Below, in pieces: positions 48,398 to 57,179 of a DNA stretch of 64,000 bases (positions are counted from its first letter, which is position 1; the number at the start of each line of letters is the position of its first letter). The stretch is from contig NZ_JAGIBH010000010.1 in the NCBI RefSeq assembly GCF_017744445.1, positions 62,001 to 126,000 on the forward strand, written 5' to 3'. Source of the DNA: Caulobacter sp. (GTDB taxonomy: Bacteria; Pseudomonadota; Alphaproteobacteria; Caulobacterales; Caulobacteraceae). The notes below the pieces were generated by a model, which was given only the letters and a program-made list of their open reading frames with translations, was not told the origin of the DNA and searched no databases. A program made the position numbers and the translations under genes.

Positions 48398-49690
48398 TCA
48401 CGCCGCGGCAGGCTCGACGGGACCCTTTTCACCCCGCAGGACGCGCGACAACCTGTCGCGGTCGAGGGCGCCTTCCCACCGGGCCACGACCAGCGTCGCC
48501 ACGCCGTTGCCGACCAGGTTGGTCAGGGCCCGGCATTCGCTCATGAAACGGTCGACGCCGACCAGCACGGCCAGGGCCGCGATCGGGATGTCGGGCACGA
48601 CCGCCAGGGTCGCGGCCAGGGTGATGAAGCCCGCGCCGGTGACGCCCGAGGCGCCCTTCGAGGTCAGCATGGCCACGCCCAGCAGGGCCAGCTCTTGGCC
48701 GAGCGTGATGTGGGTGTTGGTCGCCTGGGCCAGGAAAAGCGTGGCCAGGGTCATGTAGATGTTGGTGCCGTCCAGGTTGAAGCTGTAGCCGGTGGGAATG
48801 ACCAGGCCGACGACCGAGCGCCGGGCGCCGGCGTTCTCCAGCTTCTCCATCATCTGGGGCAGCACGCTTTCGGACGAGCTGGTGCCCAGCACGATCAAGA
48901 GCTCCTCGCGGATATAGGCCAGGAACCGGAGGATCGAGAAGCCGCTGGCCCAGGCGATCGCGCCCAGCACCACCAGCACGAACAGCAGTGAGGTGATGTA
49001 GAAGGTCGCCACCAGCGCCCCCAGCTGCATCAGCGCCCCGATCCCGTACTTGCCGATCGTGAAGCCCATGGCCCCGAACGCGCCCAGCGGCGCTAGGCGG
49101 ACCACGATGTGGATGACGCCGAAGAACAGCTTGGCCGCGTCCTCCAGCACATTGGCGACCTTGTCGCCAAAGTCGCCCAGCCGCGTGCAGGCAAAGCCCG
49201 TCAGGATGGCGATGACCAGCACCTGCAGCAGGTTGCCCTCGGCGAAGGCGCTGAAGAAGGTGTCGGGGATCAGGTGCAGCAGGTAGGGGATCAGCCCCTC
49301 GCCGTGCTTGGCCTTCTCGACATAGCCGGCGGCGATCGACGGATCCAGCGTGGCCGGATCGATGTTGAAGCCGTCGCCGGGCCGCAGCGTGCGGCCCACC
49401 ACCAAGCCCAGGATCAGGGCCAGGGTCGAGACCACCTCGAAATAGAGCAGGGCCTTGACCCCCACCCGGCCGAACGCCTTGATGTCGCCCATCCGGGCGA
49501 TGCCGCCGGCCACGGTGCAGAAGATCACCGGCGCGATGACTAGCTTGATCAGCTTGATGAAGGCGTCGCCCAGGGGCTTAACCGCAACCCCGATCTTGGG
49601 CCACAGCGCCCCGACCAGAATCCCCAGCGCGATGGCGATCAGGACCTGGACATAGATCGATTTCAGATGCCGCACCGCGTTCGCCCCCAC
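48398..49690 (-). CDS. dctA: C4-dicarboxylate:cation symporter DctA
   Basis: The 430-residue transporter of the DAACS family has eight helices and two hairpins. The conserved elements [17 protein letters not shown] (hairpin 1), [41 protein letters not shown] and [20 protein letters not shown] are all present. It imports succinate, fumarate and malate. The GTG start at 49690 has AGGGG upstream. It is divergent from the tRNA gene. Confidence 0.95.
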   Translation of the reverse strand: MGANAVRHLKSIYVQVLIAIALGILVGALWPKIGVAVKPLGDAFIKLIKLVIAPVIFCTVAGGIARMGDIKAFGRVGVKALLYFEVVSTLALILGLVVGRTLRPGDGFNIDPATLDPSIAAGYVEKAKHGEGLIPYLLHLIPDTFFSAFAEGNLLQVLVIAILTGFACTRLGDFGDKVANVLEDAAKLFFGVIHIVVRLAPLGAFGAMGFTIGKYGIGALMQLGALVATFYITSLLFVLVVLGAIAWASGFSILRFLAYIREELLIVLGTSSSESVLPQMMEKLENAGARRSVVGLVIPTGYSFNLDGTNIYMTLATLFLAQATNTHITLGQELALLGVAMLTSKGASGVTGAGFITLAATLAVVPDIPIAALAVLVGVDRFMSECRALTNLVGNGVATLVVARWEGALDRDRLSRVLRGEKGPVEPAAA

Positions 49691-49765
49691 CTGCCCCTAA
49701 AGCCTTTGCAGCGGGGTTCGCACGCCCGCCATCTTGCGCTATTGACCCTGGCCCGCGCGAAGCGA

Positions 49766-49842
49766 GGCCCAGTAGCTCAGCAGGATAGAGCAGCGCTTTC
49801 CTAAAGCGAAGGTCGGGGGTTCGAGTCCCTCCTGGGCCGCCA
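49766..49842 (+). tRNA. tRNA-Arg (anticodon CCT)
   Basis: A 77-base cloverleaf: acceptor GGCCCAG / CTGGGCC, D-arm GCTC...GAGC, anticodon loop TTCCTAA giving CCT, T-arm GGGGG-TTCGAGT-CCCTC, discriminator G and encoded CCA. The outermost anticodon-stem pair is mismatched (G-A). It reads AGG. The peptide gene cluster begins 55 bases downstream. Confidence 0.93.
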
Positions 49843-49896
49843 GGCTGTTTGAGGCGCGACGAAGAGAGCGCTTCACGATCGCTGAGCGGCGAGGCT

Positions 49897-50901
49897 TCAG
49901 CCCAGTTGGCGAACGAGGCGAAGCGCTTCGGCCGCGAGATCCGCGGCGGTCATGGTCACGTGGCGCGGCTGTCGCGGAAGGGCCAGTTGCTTTAGCAAGA
50001 ACAGCAGTTGGTGAACGCGCATTTGTCGTTCGTCGAGCTGGCCGCCGGCGCGTCGATAGCCATCGATCGCCGCGTCGAACAGCGGCCGATCAGGTCCGAT
50101 CAGCCCGCTTTCGAACTGTCGCGTGCGATAGCGCAGGACCGCGAAATCGCGTTCCGGAGCTCCGACCCCGGCCTCGTCCCAGTCAATCATGCGAATACCC
50201 TGTTCGCACACCAGGGCGTTGGCGGGATGGACGTCGCCGTGCACGAGCACCAGCGCGCTCGGCGGCGACGGCCTCAAACGCAGGATCGTCTCGACGGCGT
50301 CCTGGCCGATCTGGGCCGCGAGGCTCGGCGTCGCGAAATGACGGAACATGAAGCCGATCCACTGGTCCCAACAAACACCTTCCCCAGGGCGGTCGAGTTC
50401 GGGCCAAAGGCCTTCGAAGCGGACATCGTGGACGGCCTTCAGACATCGTCCTAGATCAGCATAGGCGGCGACATCCGGGCGATCGAGCAGACGCGGCGCG
50501 TCCAACCATGTCGCGATCGACCAGGGCGACCGCCCGGTCAGCGCCGATCCTAGTCCATAGCCGAGGAGATCCGCGCCGAGCCGGAATGGAAGGTCGCGCC
50601 CAGTGGGAGCGGCGAGAAAGCCCGCCAGGGCCGCGGCGTCGACAGGGGCGTGCGAGAACCGGTGCGTCAGGAACGCGCACACGGCGTCCTTGGGTATCCA
50701 CCGCTCCGGCTCGTCGGCCGTGATCGGCTTGCGTCGCCGGAAGGCATAGGCGCCCGGCAGCCCCGCGACCTCGATCTTCGCGACATCGGCGCCGCCGCCC
50801 CCGCCCGCGCGCAGGACGCGCAAGGCGCCCGGTGGATGGCCCAGCACCGCGCCGGCCCGCGCCAAGCTTTCGCCGAAGGCGTCGCCGGGCGCCGATGACA
50901 T
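49897..50901 (-). CDS. APH/choline-kinase-like phosphotransferase in the peptide cluster
   Basis: A 334-residue protein with the kinase-like Brenner motif VHGDVHPANALV and the metal-binding MIDWDEAG, plus RDFAVLRYRTRQFESG. It phosphorylates a small molecule or peptide side chain; the substrate is unknown. It is the last gene of the leftward peptide operon, 14 bases after the outer-membrane gene. It may tailor the peptide or give self-protection (both inferred). ATG 50901 is the likely start; no clear ribosome site is seen. Confidence 0.78.
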   Translation of the reverse strand: MSSAPGDAFGESLARAGAVLGHPPGALRVLRAGGGGGADVAKIEVAGLPGAYAFRRRKPITADEPERWIPKDAVCAFLTHRFSHAPVDAAALAGFLAAPTGRDLPFRLGADLLGYGLGSALTGRSPWSIATWLDAPRLLDRPDVAAYADLGRCLKAVHDVRFEGLWPELDRPGEGVCWDQWIGFMFRHFATPSLAAQIGQDAVETILRLRPSPPSALVLVHGDVHPANALVCEQGIRMIDWDEAGVGAPERDFAVLRYRTRQFESGLIGPDRPLFDAAIDGYRRAGGQLDERQMRVHQLLFLLKQLALPRQPRHVTMTAADLAAEALRLVRQLG

Positions 50902-50915
50902 CGAGGCCGTCGCGC

Positions 50916-51473
50916 CTATCGGGGACCCTTTCCAAAGGCGCCGGTCGCCCCGACGCTGAAACCGATCGCCACGGGCTTGGTGTCCCATTCGACGCCGGCG
51001 AACGCCTTCGCCGCGGGGATCGTGCGACCAATGACGATATCCTGGCCCTCGGTCCGGAGATGCAGGCGATCATGGATCACGCCCAGGCCGACACCGGCGA
51101 ACGGCTGGGTGAACGCCGCCGTCCTTTGGACCGAAACCACCGCGAACCCCGAGGTTCGGGAAAGCTCGGCGCTGCCCGAGGCGTCCGACACGCTGTCGCT
51201 GTCCGCGTGGAGATAGCCAAGTTCGCCGCCGCCGGACACGCGCCAGGACTGGCCCTCCAGAAGGACGCGATCCAGGCCGAGGCTCACCGAGGCGCCGCGC
51301 AGGCCGCGCGCCACGAGGGGCCGTGAGCCACTGGGCCGAACCTTGAGGTCGCCGACCGAGGCGTAGCCGCCGCTCAGTCCCAGGCTCCAATCGTCCCGGG
51401 CCTGGGCCAGGGCCGGCGTCGACGCGGCCGCCGCCGTGACGGCCACCAATCCCGCAAGCACGAAGAACCGCAT
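50916..51473 (-). CDS. Small outer-membrane beta-barrel protein
   Basis: A 185-residue protein with a clear signal peptide (residues 1-24, cleaved at ALA|QARDD), followed by alternating amphipathic strands with repeated glycine patterns (DWSLGLSGGYASVGDLKVR, VSGGGELGYLHADSDS, FAGVGLGVIHDRL, FSVGATGAFG), as in opacity/porin-like 8-stranded barrels. The start at ATG 51473 has GGAAGGAG. Lying inside the peptide operon, it may be an immunity or export factor; no homologue is recognised. Confidence 0.72.
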   Translation of the reverse strand: MRFFVLAGLVAVTAAAASTPALAQARDDWSLGLSGGYASVGDLKVRPSGSRPLVARGLRGASVSLGLDRVLLEGQSWRVSGGGELGYLHADSDSVSDASGSAELSRTSGFAVVSVQRTAAFTQPFAGVGLGVIHDRLHLRTEGQDIVIGRTIPAAKAFAGVEWDTKPVAIGFSVGATGAFGKGPR

Positions 51474-51492
51474 GTTTGCTCCTTCCACGCTC

Positions 51493-52308
51493 TCAACGAT
51501 CCAGATGGATATAGCCCCGCACCATCGCCGTCCGGTCCTGGCCCACGGCGCCGTCCGACGACCCGTCGTGGATGATGTTCTCCGTCGGCGCGACGTAGGC
51601 TTCCCCGGGGCGAACCTCCAATCGGAAGACGCGATCATCCTCGAACAGTCTCACATAGGCCCGCACGAGATCCAGGGCCTCCTTGGAGTCCGCGCCGGTT
51701 TTGTCCGGCATGTTGGCCACCTGCCTGGGCAGGAACAGGAAGTAGCGCGGGGCCTGGCCGGTATTGACCGCCAGGCGATTGCTGGCCCGCCGGCGCCCCT
51801 TGAGATCGACGCCATCCCAGCTGTCGACATGCAGCCCGATCCGGCGGCCATCCTTGCCGCGGGTCACGGTCAGCAGGCCTCCCGTCCCCCGGCCATGGGA
51901 AACGCTGAGCATCGGACCCACCGGCCGAACGCCAGGAATCGCCGCCACCACGGCATGCAGGCGATCGCGGATATCGGACACCGAGCTGCGTAGCGACCGC
52001 TCCTGGAGACGCGAGGCCTGCTCGTCGGCGAGCCTCGTCAAGGCCTCGACCGCCGCGCCCGGCGCGTTCACCAGGCCAACCTGTCCAAAAAAGCGGGGCT
52101 CGGCGGCGGCCGGTGTCAGCAGCGCCTGGGCCTCCTCGTCCTCGAGCGCGCGCCACGCGGGCGACGGCGTCATCGCCTCGTCCTCGTAGGCGGCCCCGTC
52201 GTCGTCGACCTCGCGCGGGGCCGTCACCAGGCGCGATACCATGACGCGCGCACGCAAGGCGGCCGGATCGAGATGAGGCGAGGCGACCTGGATGTCGAAA
52301 CCGTTCAT
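51493..52308 (-). CDS. 2-oxoglutarate/Fe(II) oxygenase-like tailoring enzyme (first)
   Basis: A 271-residue protein with the facial triad H160-x-D162 (GLHVDSWDG) and H247 (ENIIHDGS), and the 2OG-binding R259 (QDRTAMVRGY). Between them lies NRLAVNTGQAPRYFLFLP, a double-stranded beta-helix core. It is translationally coupled to the exporter (ATGA), so it is part of the peptide operon and probably hydroxylates the peptide or a building block; this is inferred. The family is not named with certainty. Confidence 0.78.
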   Translation of the reverse strand: MNGFDIQVASPHLDPAALRARVMVSRLVTAPREVDDDGAAYEDEAMTPSPAWRALEDEEAQALLTPAAAEPRFFGQVGLVNAPGAAVEALTRLADEQASRLQERSLRSSVSDIRDRLHAVVAAIPGVRPVGPMLSVSHGRGTGGLLTVTRGKDGRRIGLHVDSWDGVDLKGRRRASNRLAVNTGQAPRYFLFLPRQVANMPDKTGADSKEALDLVRAYVRLFEDDRVFRLEVRPGEAYVAPTENIIHDGSSDGAVGQDRTAMVRGYIHLDR

Positions 52309-54446
52309 GCCGCGCCTTTTTGCTGTTCGATAAGGTCATGGTCGTCTGCGAGCACGCGACCGCCGGAGATGCGCACCACCCGGTCCATGCGCGAAAGCGT
52401 CTCGTTGCGGTGGGCCACGCAGATGCAACCCATGCCGAGCGCGCGCAGGCGCTCGAAGATCCGCGCCTCGGTGGGCGGATCGATCTGCGAGGTCGCCTCG
52501 TCGAGGAACAGCAAGGTCGGGGAGCGGTAGAGGGCGCGAGCCAGGAGCAGCCTTTGGGTTTGCCCGCCCGACAGGCCGCTGCCGATATCGCCGACCAGCG
52601 TGTTGATCCCCATCGGCATGCGGCGCACGTCGTTGTCGAGCTCGACGGCCGACAACGCCCACCAGATCTTCTCCTCGTCGAAATCCCCCAAGCGGGCGAA
52701 CGCGATGTTCTCGGCGATCGTGGCCACGATGGGCCGGTCCGACTGCAGGAGCGTGGCGCTGGCTAGGCGCACGCGCTCCAGGGCCTGGGCGTCGGCGGCG
52801 GCGCCGTCCACCAGGACCTCGCCGCCCGTCGGCGTGTAGAACCCCAGCGCGACCTTGATGATCGAGGTCTTGCCCTCGCCGGACGCGCCCGTGACGCCGA
52901 GGAACTCTCCGGCCGAATAGTCTAGATCGACGCCATCCAGCACCCGAGGCAGGTTCTGGCCGTATTCGAAGGTCACGCCCCGCAGGGCGATGCTGGCCGG
53001 CGGCGGTTCCGCGGGCCCCGCGGCGCCAGGGGCGTCGGGCAGTTGCATCGGCAGCATGTCGGCGAAGCGGTGGAAGTGAAGATCCAGCGTGCCCAGGACG
53101 ACGCCGTTCTGGGACAGCATGTCCAGTCGCTGCATCAGTTGCGTGCGCAGGAAGACCAGCGCCAGCAGGGCGCCTGCCTCCATGCGACCCTGAAAGACCA
53201 GCCAACCGCCAACGCCCAGGATGAGCGCGAAATCGACGCCGCCGACCAGCTCGACGACGACGGAACGCAGGTTGTTGGACCGCAGCAGGTGGGCGCGAAG
53301 GTCGAAGGCCACGGTGGTGCGTTGTCGCCACTCGCCGATGAAGTGGGCCGTGGCGCTGAAGGCCTTGATCGCGTGGACGTTGCGGATCAGCTCCAGGAAC
53401 ATCTCCTGGACACGCGCGGTCTCGTTGGTCGATTCCAGGCTGACGCGGCGCAGCTGGCGCAGCAGCGGGATCATCAGTCCCACGAGCGCGGCGGTGCTGG
53501 CCGCGGAAATCGCGAACAACGGCGGCGACAGGTAGGCCATGACGCCCAGGACCACGAGGACGCCGATGCCGTCGAGCACCGCGCCGATGGCGCGCGAGGA
53601 GATGATGTCCTCCAGCGCTTCCTTGGCGTCGTAGCCCGCCGTCAGTTGCGCCACCTTGCGATTTTCGAAGTAGGTCAGCGGCGAGACGATCAGCCCCTCG
53701 TAGAGTCGAAGGCTCAGCCTATGGCTCGCCGTGATCGCGACGCGGGTGATCGTCGCCGAGCGCAGCAGGTTTCCGACGCTGGTCAGGACGGTGAAGGTCA
53801 GCAACGCCAGCACGATGACCGTCGGCGACGGGCCGCTGCGCGACATCATGTGATTGACGAGGGTCGAGATCGCCAGGGGCGCGGCCAGCGTATAGAGCTG
53901 CACGAGAAGGGTCAGCACCAGGGCCAGGCCCGCGCCGACCGCGACGTCACGCGACCAGACCTGGCGCAACAGCGCCTCCAGCCGTCCCGCGGTCTCGCGA
54001 ACACCGGAGGGCGCGCGCCCGGGCGTTTGGCTCGGCGCGAAGACCAGCGCCAGGCCCGTGAGCTTGTCCGAAAGGCTCTCGGCGTCCACCCAGCGCCGGC
54101 CACTGGTGGGATCATGGATGAGCGCCCGGTCGCCTCGCATTCGCTTGAGGACGACGAAATGATCAAAGCCCCAGTGGAGGATGGCGGGTCCGGCCAGCTT
54201 GCTCAGCCCCGACGGCTCCACCCTGACCGCCCGACAATCCAGCCCCATCTCGCCGGCCACCTGGCGCACGTTCTGGATCGACATGCCGCGCAGGGAGATG
54301 GGAAAGGCCGCGCGCAGGCCCGCCAACGACCAGTTCAGTCCATGATAGCGCGCGATCATCGTCAGGCAGGCCAGGCCGCATTCGGACGCCGACTGCTGAC
54401 GAACGATTTCCAGGCGCGAGGCCTTGGGGCCGGCGGCGTATGGCAT
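52305..54446 (-). CDS. C39-peptidase-containing ABC exporter
   Basis: The 713-residue protein has an N-terminal C39 peptidase with catalytic C23 (QSASECGLACLTM), H96 (GFDHFVVLKRM) and D112 (IHDPTSGRR). A six-helix membrane domain (residues about 160-430) and a nucleotide-binding domain follow (Walker A GASGEGKTS, signature LSGGQTQRLLLARAL, Walker B LLFLDEATS). It should cleave double-glycine leaders and export the peptide. Its start overlaps the methyltransferase stop (TGATG). The frame is open further upstream only by overlap. Confidence 0.92.
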   Translation of the reverse strand: MPYAAGPKASRLEIVRQQSASECGLACLTMIARYHGLNWSLAGLRAAFPISLRGMSIQNVRQVAGEMGLDCRAVRVEPSGLSKLAGPAILHWGFDHFVVLKRMRGDRALIHDPTSGRRWVDAESLSDKLTGLALVFAPSQTPGRAPSGVRETAGRLEALLRQVWSRDVAVGAGLALVLTLLVQLYTLAAPLAISTLVNHMMSRSGPSPTVIVLALLTFTVLTSVGNLLRSATITRVAITASHRLSLRLYEGLIVSPLTYFENRKVAQLTAGYDAKEALEDIISSRAIGAVLDGIGVLVVLGVMAYLSPPLFAISAASTAALVGLMIPLLRQLRRVSLESTNETARVQEMFLELIRNVHAIKAFSATAHFIGEWRQRTTVAFDLRAHLLRSNNLRSVVVELVGGVDFALILGVGGWLVFQGRMEAGALLALVFLRTQLMQRLDMLSQNGVVLGTLDLHFHRFADMLPMQLPDAPGAAGPAEPPPASIALRGVTFEYGQNLPRVLDGVDLDYSAGEFLGVTGASGEGKTSIIKVALGFYTPTGGEVLVDGAAADAQALERVRLASATLLQSDRPIVATIAENIAFARLGDFDEEKIWWALSAVELDNDVRRMPMGINTLVGDIGSGLSGGQTQRLLLARALYRSPTLLFLDEATSQIDPPTEARIFERLRALGMGCICVAHRNETLSRMDRVVRISGGRVLADDHDLIEQQKGAA

Positions 54447-55183
54447 CAGCGTCGGCTTTCGAAGAGGAGGCTGAACATGCGGCGCGGCGCGGGATCGCCT
54501 TGGCGCGCGACGCCGGCGATGATCTCGCGCTCGATCCAGGACGCGTCGAAGGCGGCCCGCACGTCGGCCAGGGCGGCGGGGCCGCCACGCTCGGTGGCCT
54601 GTTCGATGCTGACCACGATCGCGTATCGCGCCTTGTCGGCGAGCTGGTGGATGAACGCCTGGGAGGCCTCCCGCTCGATCCAGTAGAGCACGTTGGACAG
54701 CAGCATGACGTCCAAAGCCGGCAGCGTGGCCAGGTCGAGCGCCTCGCAAGACCCCTCGATCAGGCAGCTGTCGTTGACGCCGTGACCCGGATCGCCGACG
54801 CGCGCCTTGACGAGCTCGATCCCGCCGTACAGTCGCGGGTCGCGCGCCGCGTAGTGATCGAGCACGAAACGGCCCTGCCCATGCCATTCCGCGTCGGGCT
54901 CGACGCCGATCACGCGTCGAAACCCGGCCTGGGCGGCGCAGAGCAGGAAAAGGCTCGCATTGGAGCCCAGCTCGCAGAAGGCGTCGCGCCCGGCGGGGAG
55001 GAGAGGGGCGATGAAGTTGCGCCACTTTCCGAGGTTATAGAACCGGCTGTCCTCGGCGCCGCTGGCCACGGGAGGCGTTCCGAGGCCCTCGATCTCGACC
55101 GCCTGATACCAGGACCCCAGGGCCTCCAGTGACGGCGTCGCGGCGGGCTGATTGGGAAGCTGGGCTTGGAGAAGAGACGGCAC
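54446..55183 (-). CDS. SAM-dependent methyltransferase of the peptide cluster
   Basis: A 245-residue class I methyltransferase: DAFCELGSNASLFLLCAAQAG is the SAM loop, then VIGVEPDAEWHGQG and LDVMLLSNVLYWIEREA. The GTG start at 55183 has AAGGAAAG upstream. It lies between the HlyD-like stub and the exporter gene and is therefore a candidate peptide or side-chain methylase; the target is unknown. Confidence 0.82.
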   Translation of the reverse strand: MPSLLQAQLPNQPAATPSLEALGSWYQAVEIEGLGTPPVASGAEDSRFYNLGKWRNFIAPLLPAGRDAFCELGSNASLFLLCAAQAGFRRVIGVEPDAEWHGQGRFVLDHYAARDPRLYGGIELVKARVGDPGHGVNDSCLIEGSCEALDLATLPALDVMLLSNVLYWIEREASQAFIHQLADKARYAIVVSIEQATERGGPAALADVRAAFDASWIEREIIAGVARQGDPAPRRMFSLLFESRR

Positions 55184-55196
55184 GCGCGAGCTTTCC

Positions 55197-55418
55197 TTAG
55201 ATCCGGTGGGCGGCGATCGCGCCGGCCGCCAAGACGACCAGACCGGTGGCGACGACGAGGTAGAGCACGCCGGCCAGGATCAGGGAGCGACCGACACGCG
55301 GGGGCTTGAACGGCGATAGGCGCCGCCGCGCCGCCATCGCTTGCGGGCGAAAGAGGCTGGCGACATCCACGGCAGCCACCTCGCCCGAGCCCGGCCGCGA
55401 CGCCTCGCCCGCCATCAC
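55197..55418 (-). CDS. 73-residue stub resembling the N-terminus of an HlyD/CvaA membrane fusion protein
   Basis: The protein has SLFRPQAMAARRRLSPFKPP and then one membrane helix (SLILAGVLYLVVATGLVVLAAGAIAA) and stops. The LFRPxAxxAR start and a single helix are how bacteriocin-exporter HlyD-type proteins begin, but the periplasmic part is missing. The next gene starts 14 bases on, so no continuation is hidden. It overlaps the radical SAM stop (GTGA). It may be a true small partner of the exporter or a truncated adaptor. Confidence 0.65.
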   Translation of the reverse strand: MMAGEASRPGSGEVAAVDVASLFRPQAMAARRRLSPFKPPRVGRSLILAGVLYLVVATGLVVLAAGAIAAHRI

Positions 55419-56686
55419 GACGCCACCGTCTGGAGCATGGCCGGCGAGGGCGCCGCGGCGGGCTCCTCGCCCAGTTCGTCCGGGCGAAGTCCGAGCACCC
55501 CGGCGACGCTGTCCAGGCGCGCGCCTTGATTGATCGCCGCGGCGGCCAGTTCGGCGTACATGTCCGAAAGCGCCTCGCAGTATGCTGACCGCGCCGCGAA
55601 GCCGCCGTCGGCCGTCGGCCGATGCGACAGCTCACCGCCGCGGCACATGTTGCGCCAGCAGCAGGCCTCGCAGTCCTTGGGCAAGCTGAAGCTCCGATGG
55701 ACGTGGGCGACGAGATCGGGATGGGTCATGACGTCGGTCAGGCTGCTGGTGGCGACATTGAGCCCCGTGACGAACAGCTCGGGCGCGAGCGGCCGGATCG
55801 CGTCGTCCGGCCCGATCTCACCGTTGGAGTAGATCGTCAGGATTGGCGCCTTGAGTTGTCGGAAGCGCGCCATTTCCTCGTCATAGCGGCCGCCGGCCAG
55901 GAAGCGCTGGAACGGCTTGCGCAGGAAGGTCAGGTTGACCGAGGTGTCGGCCAGCCACAGCGCGGTCAGTTCCCGAAGGATCGGGATCATGGCCTTGGCC
56001 GCGCCGGGCCCATAGGTGCTGCCGGCCACGTCGGGCAACAGGAAATTGAGGTTTCGGACGCCGAGTTCGTCGACGATGTGTCGGTAGACGCGCGTGATGT
56101 CGAAATCGGGATTGATCACGCAGAGCACGCCCAGGTCGTCCATGACGCCGCGCGCGTGCGCGGCCTGGAGCGCCCGGATCCCCTCGACCACCTTGGCGTG
56201 GGTGCCGCGTCCCTTGTGGTCGACCCGGAAGCGATCGTTGTATTCGGAGGGGCCGTCGATACTGACGCCGACCTGGATGTTGAAGCGACCAAACAGCTCG
56301 ATCCAGGTGTCGTTGACCAACATCGCGTTGGTCTGGACCGCCAGGATCAATTGGGGGCAGGCGCCAAGGCGCTCCTGCAGGGTCTCGCACATCCAGGCGA
56401 AATATTCGGGCTTGACCAGCAGCGGTTCGCCGCCGTGGAAGTCGATTTGGATCCGGTCGAGTTGATGCTCCTCTAGCGCCTTGGCGAGGAAGTCGACGGT
56501 CTCCAGGAACCCGTCGCGCTTCAGCAGCGATGGGTGCTCGGCGTGCGAGTCGTTGCCCGCGAAGAAGAAGTAGCAGTAGGTGCACGCGATATTGCACCGC
56601 TCGGTGACCTTGAGGATGACCTCGAGGCTCGAGCCCGCGGTGTGCCGCAAGGCGTCGACGGGAGCGTACGGAGGGGTGTCGCGCAA
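55415..56686 (-). CDS. Radical SAM/SPASM peptide maturase
   Basis: A 423-residue enzyme with CX3CX2C at C31-C35-C38 (TERCNIACTYCYFFFAGNDS), GGEPL and SIDGP, and a C-terminal SPASM region with C339, C342, C343, C348 and C370 (DCEACCWRNMCRGG...YC). The layout is that of RiPP maturases that install carbon-carbon or thioether cross-links, in the style of cyclophane-forming enzymes (assignment by pattern only). A TTG start at 56686 is the furthest upstream in frame; no ATG fits. It lies 183 bases downstream of the precursor gene on the same strand. Confidence 0.88.
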   Translation of the reverse strand: MRDTPPYAPVDALRHTAGSSLEVILKVTERCNIACTYCYFFFAGNDSHAEHPSLLKRDGFLETVDFLAKALEEHQLDRIQIDFHGGEPLLVKPEYFAWMCETLQERLGACPQLILAVQTNAMLVNDTWIELFGRFNIQVGVSIDGPSEYNDRFRVDHKGRGTHAKVVEGIRALQAAHARGVMDDLGVLCVINPDFDITRVYRHIVDELGVRNLNFLLPDVAGSTYGPGAAKAMIPILRELTALWLADTSVNLTFLRKPFQRFLAGGRYDEEMARFRQLKAPILTIYSNGEIGPDDAIRPLAPELFVTGLNVATSSLTDVMTHPDLVAHVHRSFSLPKDCEACCWRNMCRGGELSHRPTADGGFAARSAYCEALSDMYAELAAAAINQGARLDSVAGVLGLRPDELGEEPAAAPSPAMLQTVAS

Positions 56687-56800
56687 GGCTATGCTCGCTC
56701 TGACTAGACGCCGCGATGAGCACGCCGAGGGCGCTGATCGCGGCGGCTGGCGACGGTGCGCCAGCGAGAAAAATCTACTTTAGGTAAGCATCTCGCATCG

Positions 56801-56853
56801 CTCGCTGCGAAGCGAGGACGCGTCATGTTCCGCGGCCTCCGGACAGCCGCGGA
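56801..56853 (-). promoter_or_regulatory. Two hairpins between precursor and maturase genes
   Basis: TCCGCGG / CCGCGGA (56829-56853, 11-nt loop) and CTCGCT-gcga-AGCGAG (56801-56816) lie just downstream of the precursor stop. Such structures let RiPP operons make far more precursor than enzyme. A T-run (on this strand) occurs only about 25 bases further on. Confidence 0.5.
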
Positions 56854-56869
56854 GCACTATTCGCTCAGA

Positions 56870-57058
56870 CTAGAAGCGAATCCGACCGAAGATGCGGCCG
56901 AAAGCGTCAATATCGATCTTGGCGTTTTCATCATCGCCGCCACCGATATTGGCCAGGGAGTCGAACACGCTGTCCGGAAGAGCAGCATTGTCCGATTGAA
57001 TGTTCAGCTTTTCGGCCGAAACGCCCTTGCCCAGCATGGCTTCTTTGAGGCTTTGCAT
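56870..57058 (-). CDS. Candidate RiPP precursor peptide with GGG leader junction
   Basis: A 62-residue peptide starting MQSLKEAMLGKGVSAEKL. Its leader (1-41) ends LANIGGG and the core (42-62) begins DDENAKIDID and ends AFGRIFGRIRF. Cleavage after G41 puts I at -4 and L at -7, as in C39-processed leaders. The ribosome site (GGAGG, five bases before ATG) is the best in the cluster, fitting high expression. The core has no cysteine, tryptophan or tyrosine. Its three phenylalanines (53, 57, 62), with FGR repeated twice, are candidate cross-link sites for the radical SAM enzyme. No homologue is recognised. Confidence 0.78.
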   Translation of the reverse strand: MQSLKEAMLGKGVSAEKLNIQSDNAALPDSVFDSLANIGGGDDENAKIDIDAFGRIFGRIRF

Positions 57059-57179
57059 CAATCCCTCCGTTGAAGAACTATCGCACCGGTTGACCGGCCA
57101 TGCAGCGCTAGCATGAGTGAAAACGGCATGCAACTAGGGGAAGAAATGTCGCTTGCGCTCCGGTTGTCGGGTGCTCACT
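57059..57179. promoter_or_regulatory. Divergent promoter region of precursor and TonB receptor
   Basis: 121 bases separate the two starts. They contain CCGG-TTGA-CCGG (near 57090) and two GCATG motifs (near 57110 and 57127) that could be operator arms. One regulator could switch peptide production and the receptor together; no regulator gene is seen in the cluster. Confidence 0.45.

Noticed and set aside
54446..55025. An N-terminal extension of the C39 exporter into the methyltransferase gene.
   Set aside because: The C39 domain begins normally at ATG 54446 and the upstream part is out of frame with the well-conserved methyltransferase.
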